Assembly (NCBI GenBank): GCA_032717465.1
Contig: CM064664.1
Span: 1,430,969-1,494,968 of the forward strand
DNA from: Coenobita brevimanus
Taxonomy: Eukaryota > Arthropoda > Malacostraca > Decapoda > Coenobitidae
DNA length: 64,000 nt
Direction: 5' to 3'
Part shown: positions 48,787 to 64,000 of the stretch, in pieces
Layout of the letters: each line of letters opens with the position of its first letter
How positions within the stretch are numbered: position 1 is the stretch's first letter
Made by a program: the position numbers and the translations under genes
Notes under the pieces: model-generated
Databases searched by the model: none
What the model saw: the letters and a program-made list of their open reading frames with translations, nothing else
What the model was told of the DNA's origin: nothing

Positions 48787-49428
48787 TAATGCTGCAACTG
48801 TAAAAAATCACAACACGAAGTATTAACACACCTCTTTAAGGGCATGGCAGGGCCTACCTTGTCTTCGTCAGGTTTCCAAACAGCAGAAACTTCCATCACT
48901 CGGATACCTTCCCTACTGAGTGTCTTCTCGATCATCTCACTTTTATACATCAGCGCCAGGCACAGAGCGACGACGCAGAACATGCTCTGCTCTGCTGCAT
49001 TTTGCTTGGCTTGACATTTTGTTTTCCGGGATGAATAAACAACGTGACGAGAACAAAAACAGCAAACTTACCTTAGAAATAACAGTAAATGCCTCCCAAG
49101 AGAACTGATCATTGTTGTTATTATTCTTTCTTTAGTGTATCGAGTCTGGAAAATAAACAGCATGGTATTTGGAGGAATATTTTAAGCCATATATCCATAG
49201 TCAGGCTCACGTATGATGTCATGTAAATGTAAATGAACATAGTTTCATTTGTCCATATGCTTGCTTTAAAATTATCTGAACAGTAGAGATTAATACATTA
49301 TTTTTTTGGTTATTTCACGCAAAATATTTATGTACAACACACAACGAGACATGTCATTTATAATTCACGTTAAACTGTACAAGGAAAACAGAGCTACCAA
49401 GAGGTAGCAATGCCCTCACGCAGCTGGA

Positions 49429-49549
<121 letters not shown>

Positions 49550-50445
49550 AGAGAGGAATGTTAATTTCTTACTTCATATTCAAGACTTAAACAAAGTATT
49601 TCATAACAAATCAAGATCATGTAAAGAAATACTCTTCTAACATGTCGGTCTGACACTAAGGAATCGGTAATAGTTTGGGAGGTCGTGACATCAAGGTTTT
49701 CGTGCAAAACCAAATAATTGGCCAATCCATTATCAAGTCGTCCACTGTGACCCTATGTCATATAGGATGCATGCCACTGATTTTGTGATTTAATAATACT
49801 TTCAAAGCTAAAAAAAAAAAAAAATAAAATAAAAAGCAGAACGCTGTACTTTTTTTCCAGTATCGAATTTCGTTACTGTTACTGAAAAAGTCCGACATAA
49901 AACAACGGTAGTAGAACGATGAAACGTAATTATGAACGATTTTCTTCCAGCCCAAAATATAGCTTTTTGTTATACCACGAGCTGCTTCTGGCCACTTCAA
50001 TCTGTAGATAGTAGAAATCTGGTAAGTACGCTTAATAATACACACAGTTACACTACGCAGCAAACAGTAAGGTACAGTCCATGATAGGAACGCATTGTAC
50101 TTTCGCGTTTTTCATCTCGAGGAAATCTTTGCTGAAGTCGCTTTGATAAGATTTACTGTACTCTCTCCCTTTGCCCTGCTACCATCTTAGTCAGTTCTAC
50201 CTACTTCTGCATTTCCAATGTATCCTTAAAAACTGCCCAGTTACATGTTTTGCACCTCTGTTAAATCAGATCGCCCACCATCTACACACTGTGTATAATG
50301 CTGTCTTCAGGTGACATTACACTGACTGACAACCCAAATGGTTTCGTGTAGTCCAAACAACCGCATTAAGGCCTGGCGGTCTACTGGTGAAAGTACTATG
50401 ATCGGATGTGGCCTGTAAGACAACCGAGGAGTGTTTCGGGTTTAC

Positions 50446-50650
50446 GGGAAGGCGGTGGCCGAGACGGTAGAGAAGTGGCCTGCAGTCCTAGTGGACCCAG
50501 GTTCGAATCCCAGTTTCACTAATGTTCAGTGATAGCTCTTCAGGACTTTGACTTTCAACAGCTGAGTGCTCCACTCTAGCTTCACACTTATTAACACTAA
50601 TGCAGATGTGTGTGACTACCATTCGGTCTTTTTAATGTGGTTGTTCGCTT
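50446..50650 (+). repeat. tRNA-derived SINE or tRNA pseudogene
   Basis: GTGGCCGAGACGG (A box, 50455-50467) and GGTTCGAATCC (perfect B box, 50500-50510) are 44 bp apart, as in a pol III internal promoter. The flanking bases CGGGAAGG and CAGTTTCACT do not pair as an acceptor stem, and no good anticodon arm forms, so it is not a functional tRNA. A downstream non-tRNA body of perhaps 130 bp suggests a SINE; its 3' end is not clear. Confidence 0.55.
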
Positions 50651-51154
50651 CAGCATTAGCAATCCTCCAAGTATTTAGCAGAGTATTTGCTTTAGTTCTA
50701 TGACTTCCTTTCATTTTTCCACATGACCCTTCTTTTTGTGAAACAATAAAAACTTGGCAATTCTTCCTGGTCCGTTAGCAACAATGTTTCCATTCTCTGT
50801 AGTCGAACTAACATGCTTTGGGGTCACAGTTTTTGCCAGTGGAAGTCATCTAAATTAATCTTAACTGCTTTGCAAGAGGAAAGATTTATTGAGTTTAATT
50901 GATCCACTCACCTATATCTACCAATTGAACGAGGCTTAGAATCGTGTATGTCGATAATACTATAATTATCTGTCACAACAGCTGCCTCAGCAAAATTATC
51001 CACCTCTTTCTTAACTAGGTGAGTGGCAACGTGCTTGGCAATACTCTTATTCCTTGTGAAGTTCTCCATAATTGTAAGTTCTCTCAGCTTTGTGAAATCC
51101 TTATTAATTTTCTTTTAGAGTGCTGCCACTGATCAAAATCTTTAAGTACTCAAG

Positions 51155-51863
51155 GGAGTACACCGTAGCGCCAGTCGAATAGGGCGGTACTCCCGAGGTG
51201 GATGGCAGGCAAGCTGGTGATAGGGATAGGTGGAGCTCCCGTTTCACCAGCCCAGGAGCTGGTCCTGCCCATCTCCCTTTGCTGAACATGTTCAGTGCTC
51301 TCACTTACACAGAGAATAGACCACCATACTCTCATACTGCCTCTACCTTCAACTGTCTACACCACACTACGTGCACATTAGATATCACACCTATTTCCAT
51401 TCAGCCTTAGCAATGGCCGCTGCATTGACGTCAGCAAACGCGATGGAATCTCGGATTGCCACCACCGCCAGGGTAGGACTGGCAGCTCAGCGTCCTCCCA
51501 CTTGCTATCAAGTGACGACAGCGACTATTGCAAATACATTTAATCCTCTTCAGCAGAGAAGCGCAGGTTCGGCCCTATACTTCACCAATATCCGTGGTAT
51601 TAGTACCAATTTGAATTCAGTTCACTTTTTTTTCTATAATTAGTATCCCCCCCTAGCTCTGTTCCTCACAGAATCCCAAATCTCTCCCCCAGTTGAAATA
51701 TCCTTATTTTGTTCTCCTGGTTACCATCTCCTCACTAACTTCCGTAACAAGGGTGGCACCTGCTGTTACACCAAATCTGAATTTGCAGTTGACACTGTTT
51801 TGAACTTCCTTGCAGCTTATTTTGATTATTCACTGTATAAACTAAATTATCTCAATATTATCA
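51155..51863 (+). pseudogene. Element E, 5' part (relative of family A)
   Basis: The leader (GTAGCGCCAGTCGAATAGGG, then GTGGAGCTCCCGTTTCACC) parallels that of copy A. Coding starts near MAAALTSANAMESR at 51413 and enters the endonuclease (LYFTNIRGISTNLN, then LTESQI after a stop/shift, then NKGGTCCY). It breaks at about 51863, where the 3' end of copy D is inserted in the opposite direction. Confidence 0.8.
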
Positions 51864-53370
51864 TTTTTTTTAACGCAAGGAAGAAGGAACCAAAGGCCAG
51901 GAGCCCGCGAACCGTTCCTTACAAGAAAAAACAAAAACAATACAAAAGAGAGCCAAATTCAAGATCAGTTCATTTCGAGATGCCTGGACACACTGCGTTT
52001 GAAAGACTGGAGATCATAGAAAGTAGGAAATACAGACAGAGGGAGACAGTTCCAGAGCTGATCTATTGCATAAATCAAGGACTGGGAGTAACGGTTAACT
52101 CTTGCATTAGAGAGTTGGACAGAAAAGGGATGAGAATCTGTTGCTAGACGAGAGCTACGCACCAATCGTAGTGGTGGAGGGATGCAAGCAGACAGTTCAG
52201 AGGAGCAGTGACCATAGTAGTAACGATAGAAAAGAGATAAAGATGCAACAGTGTCGCGAAGAGACAGAGGTTAAAGGAAGCCAGTAAGAGGAGGAGAGAT
52301 AATGAGACGAAAAGCCTTTGAGTCCACCCTATTAAGAAGAGCTGCATGTGGGGAGCCTCCCCTCACATGAGAGTTGTACTCTAAACAGGGGCGAATAAAA
52401 CCAGTGTATAAAGTCAACAACTGTGCCAGGGTAAAGAAGGTATGGACTCTGCTTAGCACACCTAATCTCTTGCAAGCAGATTTTACAAGATATGCAATAT
52501 TATCTTTCCAAGATAAGTCCCGAGTAAATGAAATCCCAAGCATGTTCAAGGATGATGCAAGATAGAGAAGAACGATGGCCATCTACAACAGCAGCTATAG
52601 AACGATGAGAAAGGAAGCTATAGATGAAGGCACAGATAGAAGGATAGAAACCGTAAGAGGGTAGTTTGGAAATTAAAGATTTATGTCAGCCTCGATCGAA
52701 AGCATTTGAGATGTCAAGTGCAATAGCAAAGCTTTCGCCAAAGTTCCGAAAAGAGGATGACCATGAATCTGATAGGTAGGTGAGAAGATCGCCAGTGAAG
52801 CGTTCCTGACGGAACCCATACTGCCGAAGAGAAAGAAGGTTGTGATAAGGATGTGCTTTAAAATTTTTCTGTTAAGAACTGACTAAAACCTTTGAGACAC
52901 AGGATATTAAAGCAATTGGGTGATAGCTAGAGGATTGGGAATGGTCACCCTTTTTGGGGACTGGCTGCATGAGACCAAACTTCCAGCAAGAAGGAAAGGT
53001 ACTAGTTGACAGACAAAGGCGAAAAAGTTTACCTATGCATGGTGTAAGCACAGAAACACAAGGACAACAGGAGGGACTCCATTAGGCCCATATGCCTTGT
53101 TAGTACTGAGGCCAGTGATGGCAGAAAATACATCAGCTGAAGAAATTTTGATGTCAGCCATTTGGAAGTCTGAGGGGGGAAGTGATGGAAGAACAGGACC
53201 GGAATCATCTAAGGTGGAATTGGAGGAGAAAGTCTGAGTGAAGAGATCTGCTTTATCAGTAGAAGTAACAGCTACAGAACCATCAGAATAGAAAAGAGGA
53301 TGGAAGGATGATGGGGTAAAGTTGTTTGAAAGGTTTTTGGCAAGGTTCCAGAAGGAGCGGGAAAAATTCG
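51864..53370 (-). pseudogene. Family A copy D, 5'-truncated, inserted in element E
   Basis: The 3' end (poly(A) as T-run 51865-51871, then AACGCAAGGAAGAAGGAACC) matches copy A. Covered parts: 3' UTR, C-terminus (51965-52582) and RT core to about residue 465 of copy A (near 53370). The segment encoding the YADD box is deleted between about 52562 and 52566, where the sequence jumps to the AGAACGATGGCC region. It is 5' truncated, frameshifted and non-functional. Confidence 0.85.
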
Positions 53371-55860
53371 CTCCCCCAATGCTTCTTCAGAACCCAGTGT
53401 ATGTGACTCCTTATCCACACAGTTGACAAACCTTAAACTTACTCTTAGTATTGAAATTACCGTTTTGGGTGATGTTAACATACATAATATAGAATAATTA
53501 TTGTATTCTGCCAGGACTGACGATACTGGTCTAGAATGCGAGCTGGTCGCAGAATCATTTAATCTCACACAGTTGGTAAATTAGCCAACCTAAATACCAG
53601 ATAATCCTGACCGTAACGCTTATCTCTTGGATCTATTCCTGACAGAAAATCCAGATCAATACAGGATAGTACTGTCACCACTTGGATGCTCTGACCACAA
53701 TCTCATCAAAGCCTCATTAGTCAGCTCCTCCAAACCTCCCTGTTCTGAACCAGTCAGGATGACCCAATTACACTTTGATAGGGCAGACCGGGATGGATTC
53801 AGAAGTGATCTTGCTGACATTCCATGGCAGTCTTTCTTCGCTACTGACATCAAATCTACCAGGCCCACATTAATGGCAATACAAGCTGATATGGAATTGT
53901 TCATACCAAGTTAGCAGCTCAGTAACAGATCGGACTTCCAAAAATGGTTTGATAGCAATTGTTCCACAGCAATGGCCCAAAAATCATTAGCATATAACTC
54001 TTACCTAAAATAAATAACATCTGAATTTCTTAGTCAATTAAAAATTGCTAGAAACCACGCAAAAGCAGTAATAAATCGCTAAATCAAACTTTCTTCAGAA
54101 CGAAGCATCCAAACTGCTAAACAATCCCAGTGACAAGGGAATATTCTGGTCAGCTATCAGTTCCTTCAAGAATAGCATTAACAAGCCATCACCCATTCCT
54201 CCACTAAAATCTTCAGACGGTAGCATTACAAATGACCCACGCGGTAAAGTGAATACCGTTGCCAGTACATTTGCCAAAAACTTTACAGTAGAGAAAATCA
54301 ACCAGAACGTCCCAGTACCTGAACATAACTTTACCGAAATTGCTCCACTTAAAACAGAGACTAGATACGTAAAATCCATCCTAGACAATTTACCAACAAA
54401 CAAAACTCCAGGTCCAGATGGAATTCCTCCATTTGTTTTGAAAAGTGCTCCCCAGAACTTGCTTCTGTTCTAGTTAAATTATTCAGACTAAGCATACGTA
54501 CTTCTTCATTCCCTAATTCATGGAAAGAAGCCAATATCCACCCAATTTTGAAGATAGGATGTTCCCCTGACCTCTCTGATTACAGACCAATAGCTGTCAC
54601 GTCTTCTTATGGTAAAGTATTAGAAATTGTAATGAATAAGCACATAGTTCAACATCTTGAACTCAACAGCTTAATTTGTGATACACAGTATGGTTATCGC
54701 CACGAAAGATACATTGATATACTCAGTCTCTTGATTCTCACCATCCATTAGTCAATTGACCAACATGGAGAAACTCATGCAGTAGCCCTTGATATTTCTA
54801 CAGCTTTTGATAAAGTGTAGCACCGTTCCTTGCTATCCAAACTCCCTTCCTATGGAGTAAAGTCTTTTGTTCCTCTGATTTCCTCTTATCTCAGTGACAG
54901 AAATATAGGAGTAAAAGTAGATGATGTACTGTATATTCCAATTTCAATTCAAGTAACCCTGGCGTGCACAAGGATCAGTTCTGGCCCCTACGCTATTCCT
55001 AATTCATATTAACGATCTCTTATTTGTCACCCAAAATCCCATCCATTCATATGCAGATGACTCAACACTTCACAGTTCACTCACACTTAAACACCCATTC
55101 ACAAAGTTCAATATCTCTAACTCAGAACTCGGTACAGCCATCTCCATAAATCAAAGACTTATCTAGTATCACTGAATGGGGACAAAATAATCTTGTCTCA
55201 TTTAATGCTAGTAAAACCAAATATATACAATATACTAATACACAGTTATTGCCAGATTCCTATATTAACTTCAATCCTTCTAATATTCCTATCTCCAAAG
55301 TATTGAAATTCTCTGTGCGTCACTTAACAATGCTCTCAGCTGGACCTTTCATGTCAGATCACTTGCTATAACTGCCTCCAAAGTTATTGTACAGAGTTCG
55401 TAGCTTCTTTACTGACTGGCAGTTAAATGTAGTTTACTAAAGTCATGTGCACACTCAGCTGGAATTAGTATTACTCATGTGGAATGGATGTCGAGAGGTT
55501 GCACTAAAACAACTAGACAAAACTCAGACCAAAACTGTTAGAATTATTAATAACCTTGCTATGACAAATAAACTACCTCCTCAACAGGTAAGAAGGAATG
55601 CTGCCTTCCTTGCATTATTTTACATTATTTTACAAATACTTTCATGCCACCTCTCCTTGCCTTTCCCTGTGCTACACGGGCATCCGATAGCACTCATAAC
55701 TGGACTGCCACATTGCCATATTGCAGAACTTCCGCCTGTCAGAAATCTTTTTTTTCCCGTACTGCATCTCTTTGGAACTCGCATCCCCAGATATGTTTCC
55801 CTCCAAACCTCAACCATTAGCTGTTCAAGTCCAACTGTTACAGATTATTTATGATTGGAA
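53371..55860 (+). pseudogene. Element E, 3' part
   Basis: It resumes as SPNASSEPSVCD in the position of the SPNSTDYQK block of copy A, then LGDVNIH (for GDFNVH), LDLFLTENPDQYRI, GCSDHNLI, NKTPGPDGIPPFVL, DYRPIAVTSSYGKVL, ALDISTAFDKV and [10 protein letters not shown]. The C-terminal part is 55447-55854. There are many stops and shifts. The motif order is that of family A but divergence is high, so E is a separate, older family. Confidence 0.82.
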
Positions 55861-55899
55861 GACACCAGTAATCTGATGTATGGATTATTTTTTAATTTA

Positions 55900-56620
55900 C
55901 TTTTTCTTTCCTCTCCAGTATTTTTTTTAATAACTTCCACATATGTCTGAACTTTTTGTTTGTAACTGGTTGTAAACCTGAGACCGTATACCTCTGGTGC
56001 AAGTCCATAAACCCCGCGCATTACATCTTTTACCACCTCATAATCAGCATACTAGTCAGCTGATAAAGCAATATAGGCCTACTGTGCTGTACACAAAGTG
56101 GAGTCTGAAGTAATATCGATCAAGAGTTACTAGGCCAGGACACACGAGCTGCCACCTCAAACATTTGGAAATATTTAGTGACACCTTACGCCTGAAGGAA
56201 AGACTAAATGTTCTCGGCAGCATCAAAAGAGTTCCTTCAAGAGGCATCACAAGGACTAGATGAACCGCCAAGCTGCCTCAGTCTGCGCGCATGAATTAGT
56301 TCACGTTGTTACTATCGTGCTGGAAGTTGTCTCATTTGCAACTGAATTTTAGCAATTTCAAGTTGTTCCCTGACACTAGTATTTAAGGCATTATCATCTA
56401 TTTCTGAGTAGTATGATTGTGAATATGTGGCTGTTCGTACAGTACAAAAGCTTAGGATTCTGAACATTATCAACACTGTGAACAGATGGCTCATGTTCCC
56501 CGAGATCATGACCAGTTGTAGTTTTATCAGTTTCAACATCTTCACTCACTCTAAACACTGAGTCATGAATCAAACTAATTAAATTAAGCTTGTTATTACT
56601 GAAAAGTTTCACTCATAAGA
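55900..56620 (-). pseudogene. Second Gypsy-type gag relic
   Basis: Minus-strand fragments in different frames follow the order of Gypsy Gag: an N-terminal region (56394-56612), a heptad block REQLEIAKIQLQM (about 56330), a Trp-Pro / LLLQ-like capsid block around 56.1 kb, and VKDVMRGVYGLAPEVYGLRF with QTYVEV (55.93-56.03 kb). The last block is a recognisable part of the Gag capsid region of metazoan Gypsy elements. Frameshifts and stops separate the blocks. No pol or LTR is visible. Confidence 0.6.
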
Positions 56621-58029
56621 CTTGAGTTGTCAGCTTAAGGTCAAATTTAGCAAGATTTTCTGCTTATACTGTCTAGGGTCAGTTTGCAAACATGCTCTAA
56701 CATCACCAATATTTGTCAGTATCATGATAGATAATTATGTAATTAGGTTCAGACCAAAATCATTAGGCTATCCTGGAAGAGATCGCCATTTTGATTCTGC
56801 TACGGACTTGGCCATTACATAAAGGCGTCCCCCTCCAACATCTTCATTTACCTTAAAGAGACCATTCAACATTCAGCTCGAGAAGTTGGACATAGCCCTT
56901 ACTAACTTGTCTAGTACGAAGTTACTTCTAAAATAACTGTAATCGTCTGGCAGGTGTAAGACGAACAAAATACGGCCATATGCAGGGTATTGTGGAAGAG
57001 GGGCATAGCTTTGGGAAATAATATTTGAAGTAATTCTAAGTAAAACATGGGCAACACTACGGTTTTATAACTCTCCACCTGACAAAGCACATACCCCCCA
57101 CCTCCCTGCACACCTAACCAAGCACATAACGGCCCTCACCCCCCCAATCTTTTCTTTTAAAGGTGGGAGTAAGGAGAACGCCTTGAGAACCCATAAAATT
57201 GGGTCTTTCAGATTCCTTGTGCAGGTTGCATTGAAATCTATGGAAAAATTATTTTTGCTACTTTTTCATTTTAAAAAAAATAACTACTTAAGACACAGCA
57301 TTCTGCCTATCAAAAGGCACCAGTTCACTATAAGACACATAACACTGTGAAATTTCATGATTCTGTAGGGAATACTTTCCGAGTTCTGGCCCGGAAACGA
57401 AATCTCAACCCCCAGGCCCTGCCACCCGGCAGTTATTGATCCCAGTGATAACAACATACTCCTCAGACTCTGTCAGGTGAAGGGTATAATGTTGATCTAC
57501 ATGGCTTCAATTCTCAGTCATTACGAGCTACATTTACTGAAGACCTTTACCAAGCTATTGTTACTGAAAACCTTGTGAGGAAGACCTTATGGAAGACCAA
57601 TTTCCCCAGTTATTTCATCTATTCACAAGCGAGGGTGTGACATTGCCGAATCATTCACACTTAACTCACTCCAATACTGCCATAGGACTGAATGAGTGAG
57701 TGCTGCCGAAGAAAAAAAAAATGCGGCCAAGGTGAGGTTGTGTTTGGTGGGGTGAGTGTGTAGGTGGATGAGTGGGTAGGTAGATATGTGGCTCACCAGA
57801 TAACAAGGCAGGAGATGGACTTATACCGCTTGTAATCATATAATATGTCTTTCTTACCTGGATTTTAGTATATCGTCTAGAGGACGATGGACAAATATTT
57901 GAATATATGGTACACTTGTGTCATTTTACAGAATCCTGCTAAAACTTCAAAAAAATTTATTCACATGGAAGTGAAGGTGCGTTTATGCACTCAATGATAA
58001 ACCTAATAGGATAAATGAAATTATTATTT

Positions 58030-58086
<57 letters not shown>

Positions 58087-58238
58087 CTTTAGATCTCCAA
58101 TTCATCCACTTTGTAAATCAGTGCTTTGATGGGGGTAAGGAGAGTATTTCTGTGTGTGTATGGGGGGGGGAGAGATGGACATGTTCGATTAACCTACCCT
58201 TTAGTGGCAGACTATTGGCATTCTCACTGTTTCTTTAT
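56621..58238. other. No gene recognised
   Basis: Non-coding. TTTCATGATTCTGTAGGGAA near 57350 faintly resembles the tandem unit at 8.8 kb. The (GA)n tract is listed separately. Confidence 0.5.
58033..58084. repeat. (GA)n microsatellite
   Basis: About 26 GA units. Confidence 0.97.
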
Positions 58239-58239
58239 T

Positions 58240-62452
<4,213 letters not shown>

Positions 62453-62510
62453 GATTGTTGCTACAGATTATAAGTTTACTGGACTATCTACTGTAGTCAT
62501 TCAAGCACCA

Positions 62511-62700
62511 CTAAGGAATTCACACTCAAGGCGATTGATTCTAACGAAGCCTCATATAATGCTTCATTTTAGTGACTAAGGATTTTCATAAGCAAAGACC
62601 TCAGCTTTATTAAGCCCCATTTGATGTTTCAGTGTAGCTTCCTAAGGATTTACGACTCAGGTTATTAACCCTTGCGAATCCCTACATGGTCCCTGACTTT
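62511..62700. repeat. Three degenerate 65/66-bp tandem units
   Basis: Units begin CTAAGGAATT (62511), CTAAGGATTT (62576) and CTAAGGATTT (62642). Each contains CTCA.G, a TTA/TTCTAA and CC.CAT..TG.T blocks in order. Divergence is high, so this is an old array. Confidence 0.5.
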
Positions 62701-62880
62701 ATCAATATCCCGTACAGTCCATATGTGTACTACATTTGTACTTGTTCAGTGCTGTAGGTAGGTTTCCTCCTTTGTCGTCGTGAGCCACAGTGGCAGTAGT
62801 TACTTGTATGTTTAAGAGTTGAATGAAAAATTCTGAAATACTTGATGTCTTTATCTGAACCATCTGCTTCATTGATACTG

Positions 62881-62886
62881 TTGTTG

Positions 62887-62918
<32 letters not shown>

Positions 62919-62949
62919 GGTGGTGGTGGTGGTGGTGGTGGTGGTGGTG
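62881..62949. repeat. Compound (TTG)n(GTG)n microsatellite
   Basis: About eight TTG units pass into about fifteen GGT units. The reverse frame encodes poly-Thr/poly-Pro and is not a gene. Confidence 0.95.
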
Positions 62950-62954
62950 ATGAT

Positions 62955-63425
62955 TTTGTTGTTGTTGCTGTTTTTGTTGCCGTAGGTTCATCTGAATATG
63001 AACTCAATAGAGTGAATTTTAAAGCTGTCCTTTTCTTGAGATCCAGCATTGCCATTTCGTGGGACAGGGTGTTAAGGGACGTTTATAGGAAGGCAATGAA
63101 ACTGCCCAATTATATCGATGCCACATCATCAAGGCTTCCTTCTTTAATACCTCTCGGTAATAGGCTTCTCATATGTCAACAAAACATTTCTATCTTGCTG
63201 TACTGGCACCAATTCAATGCATGAAGGGTGAAGAAGAAAAAAAAAAAAGACGCATTTGTATTTTCTGCTATAAATAAAATAGTAAAAAGTATGTAAAAAA
63301 TTAGGGTCATATCTCTTTCACTGTATAGTATATTCTTTGCCTAAAAGTAGCAAGGATAGTTAATGTTAACACCTTTCTGTTACGAGCTGTTACAGACGAG
63401 AAAGAAAAAACAAGTGAATTAATTC
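62955..63425. other. No gene recognised
   Basis: An A-run (63238-63249) and AT-rich sequence downstream of the predicted poly(A) signal of the receptor gene. Confidence 0.5.
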
Positions 63426-63428
63426 GTT

Positions 63429-63434
63429 TTTATT
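63429..63434 (-). terminator. Candidate polyadenylation signal of the receptor gene
   Basis: TTTATT on the plus strand is AATAAA on the minus strand, about 275 nt after the stop codon of the receptor exon. No transcript evidence is available. Confidence 0.35.
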
Positions 63435-63707
63435 TTTTCTGATTCTGACTTTACATACCCCTCATAAGAGTAAGAGGACTTGAGAACAAGTGTTTTCTTC
63501 TTTGGACTAAAAATGCAATATTAATACACTGTGTAGGCTACCCCTGGACGCCTTTTCTACATTATTCATGTTTCCTGCAAATGATTACTAATATTATGAA
63601 TACAATAGTAATGATGCCCCAAGGCTGAAGAGGTCAGATACTAACTTATGTTAGGGCTTGTTTTATGTTATTAAAAATCTGCGTGCGGGAGTCATATGGA
63701 AAATTAA

Positions 63708-63986
63708 TCAGTCTGATATTTGTCTCGTAGGTCCAGGTGTATGTGAAGGGTGAGGCTCCGACACCAGCAGCCTCTCCACTACAAAGGCCACACTGCCCAG
63801 GGTGATGCCCACCAGGAGAAGCAGCAGAGGTCCCTGCACATGGATAATAGACAGACTCCTGAAATTAGTTTGGCTGTGTTCTGCTCCATCCTGCCCTTGC
63901 TGTTTTATTTCTTCCCTCTGTTTCATTCTACTTTCACGTGCAGCGGCTTCCATTGTTTCCTTTTTCCACTGCTCATACAGACCAGC
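63708..63986 (-). CDS. Last coding exon of an ionotropic receptor / ionotropic glutamate receptor
   Basis: The exon begins after a strong acceptor, TTTCCTGTTTTCAG at 64000-63987, and encodes 92 residues to TGA at 63710-63708. It starts AGLYEQWKKETMEAA, the extracellular S2 end that precedes the last membrane helix in ionotropic (IR/iGluR) receptors. LSIIHVQGPLLLLLVGITLG then continues through SVAFVVERLL: the L-S-x-x-H-x-Q-G start and hydrophobic run are diagnostic of membrane segment M4. A short Pro/His-rich cytoplasmic tail follows. These are ligand-gated cation channels; divergent IRs serve chemosensation in crustaceans. Ligand-binding and pore segments lie upstream, outside the window. Whether it is an IR or a kainate/delta-type receptor cannot be decided. 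Confidence 0.75.
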   Translation of the reverse strand, partial: AGLYEQWKKETMEAAARESRMKQREEIKQQGQDGAEHSQTNFRSLSIIHVQGPLLLLLVGITLGSVAFVVERLLVSEPHPSHTPGPTRQISD

Positions 63987-64000
63987 CTGAAAACAGGAAA

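Noticed and set aside
62702..63055. 117-codon minus frame with poly-Pro/poly-Thr
   Set aside because: Its middle is the (TTG)n(GTG)n microsatellite; flanking residues show no domain.

Overview
This is a eukaryotic, almost entirely repetitive window. I see no prokaryotic operons, rRNA or functional tRNA genes. The mix of non-LTR retrotransposons with long (TA)n, (CA)n and (TG)n arrays, and the style of the reverse transcriptases, suggest a decapod crustacean, possibly a brachyuran crab. That is an inference from general familiarity; the sequence does not prove it.

Layout. 1-4510: end of a Gypsy-type LTR element on the minus strand (partial gag, primer-binding-like site, LTR), apparently split by a full-length non-LTR element (copy A, 720-4037) with an intact 1048-residue endonuclease-reverse transcriptase. 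4.5-5.8 kb: a (TA)n array and two 3' fragments of another non-LTR lineage (family F). 8.65-9.2 kb: an alternating tandem repeat ending in a hairpin. 9.36-11.6 kb: a DIRS-like retrotransposon relic (minus). 15.2-17.9 kb: a 5'-truncated, once-frameshifted non-LTR copy. 18.4 kb: a fresh 101-bp tandem duplication. 19.9-23.1 kb: copy B of family A, decayed. 23.65-27.88 kb: a two-ORF non-LTR element (J, minus) lying between two (CA)n tracts. 31.0-33.8 kb: a CR1-like two-ORF relic (I) meeting a truncated RTE-like element (G) tail to tail. 35.9-38.7 kb: copy C of family A. 40.1-45.2 kb: a broken (TA)n domain holding a tRNA-related SINE, an RTE-like element (H) and a family F copy (F2). 28.1, 45.2, 45.5 and 47.4 kb: copies of one inverted-repeat MITE family. 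50.4 kb: a second tRNA-derived sequence. 51.15-55.86 kb: family-A relative E, split by copy D in the opposite orientation. 55.9-56.6 kb: a second Gypsy gag relic. 58.2-62.5 kb: a long family F copy (F3) whose 3' UTR carries about 670 bp of (TG)n. 63.7-64.0 kb: the only convincing host sequence, the last coding exon of an ionotropic glutamate/ionotropic receptor gene (minus), which continues beyond the window.

How the parts interact. The window reads as layers of insertion: elements sit inside LTRs, inside each other and inside microsatellites. The SINE shares its 3' end with the RTE-like element H, as expected if the RTE machinery mobilised it. Copy A (one intact EN-RT ORF) and element J (intact ORF2, ORF1 with a nonsense codon) are the only elements close to coding competence; the rest carry stops, frameshifts or lost catalytic residues.
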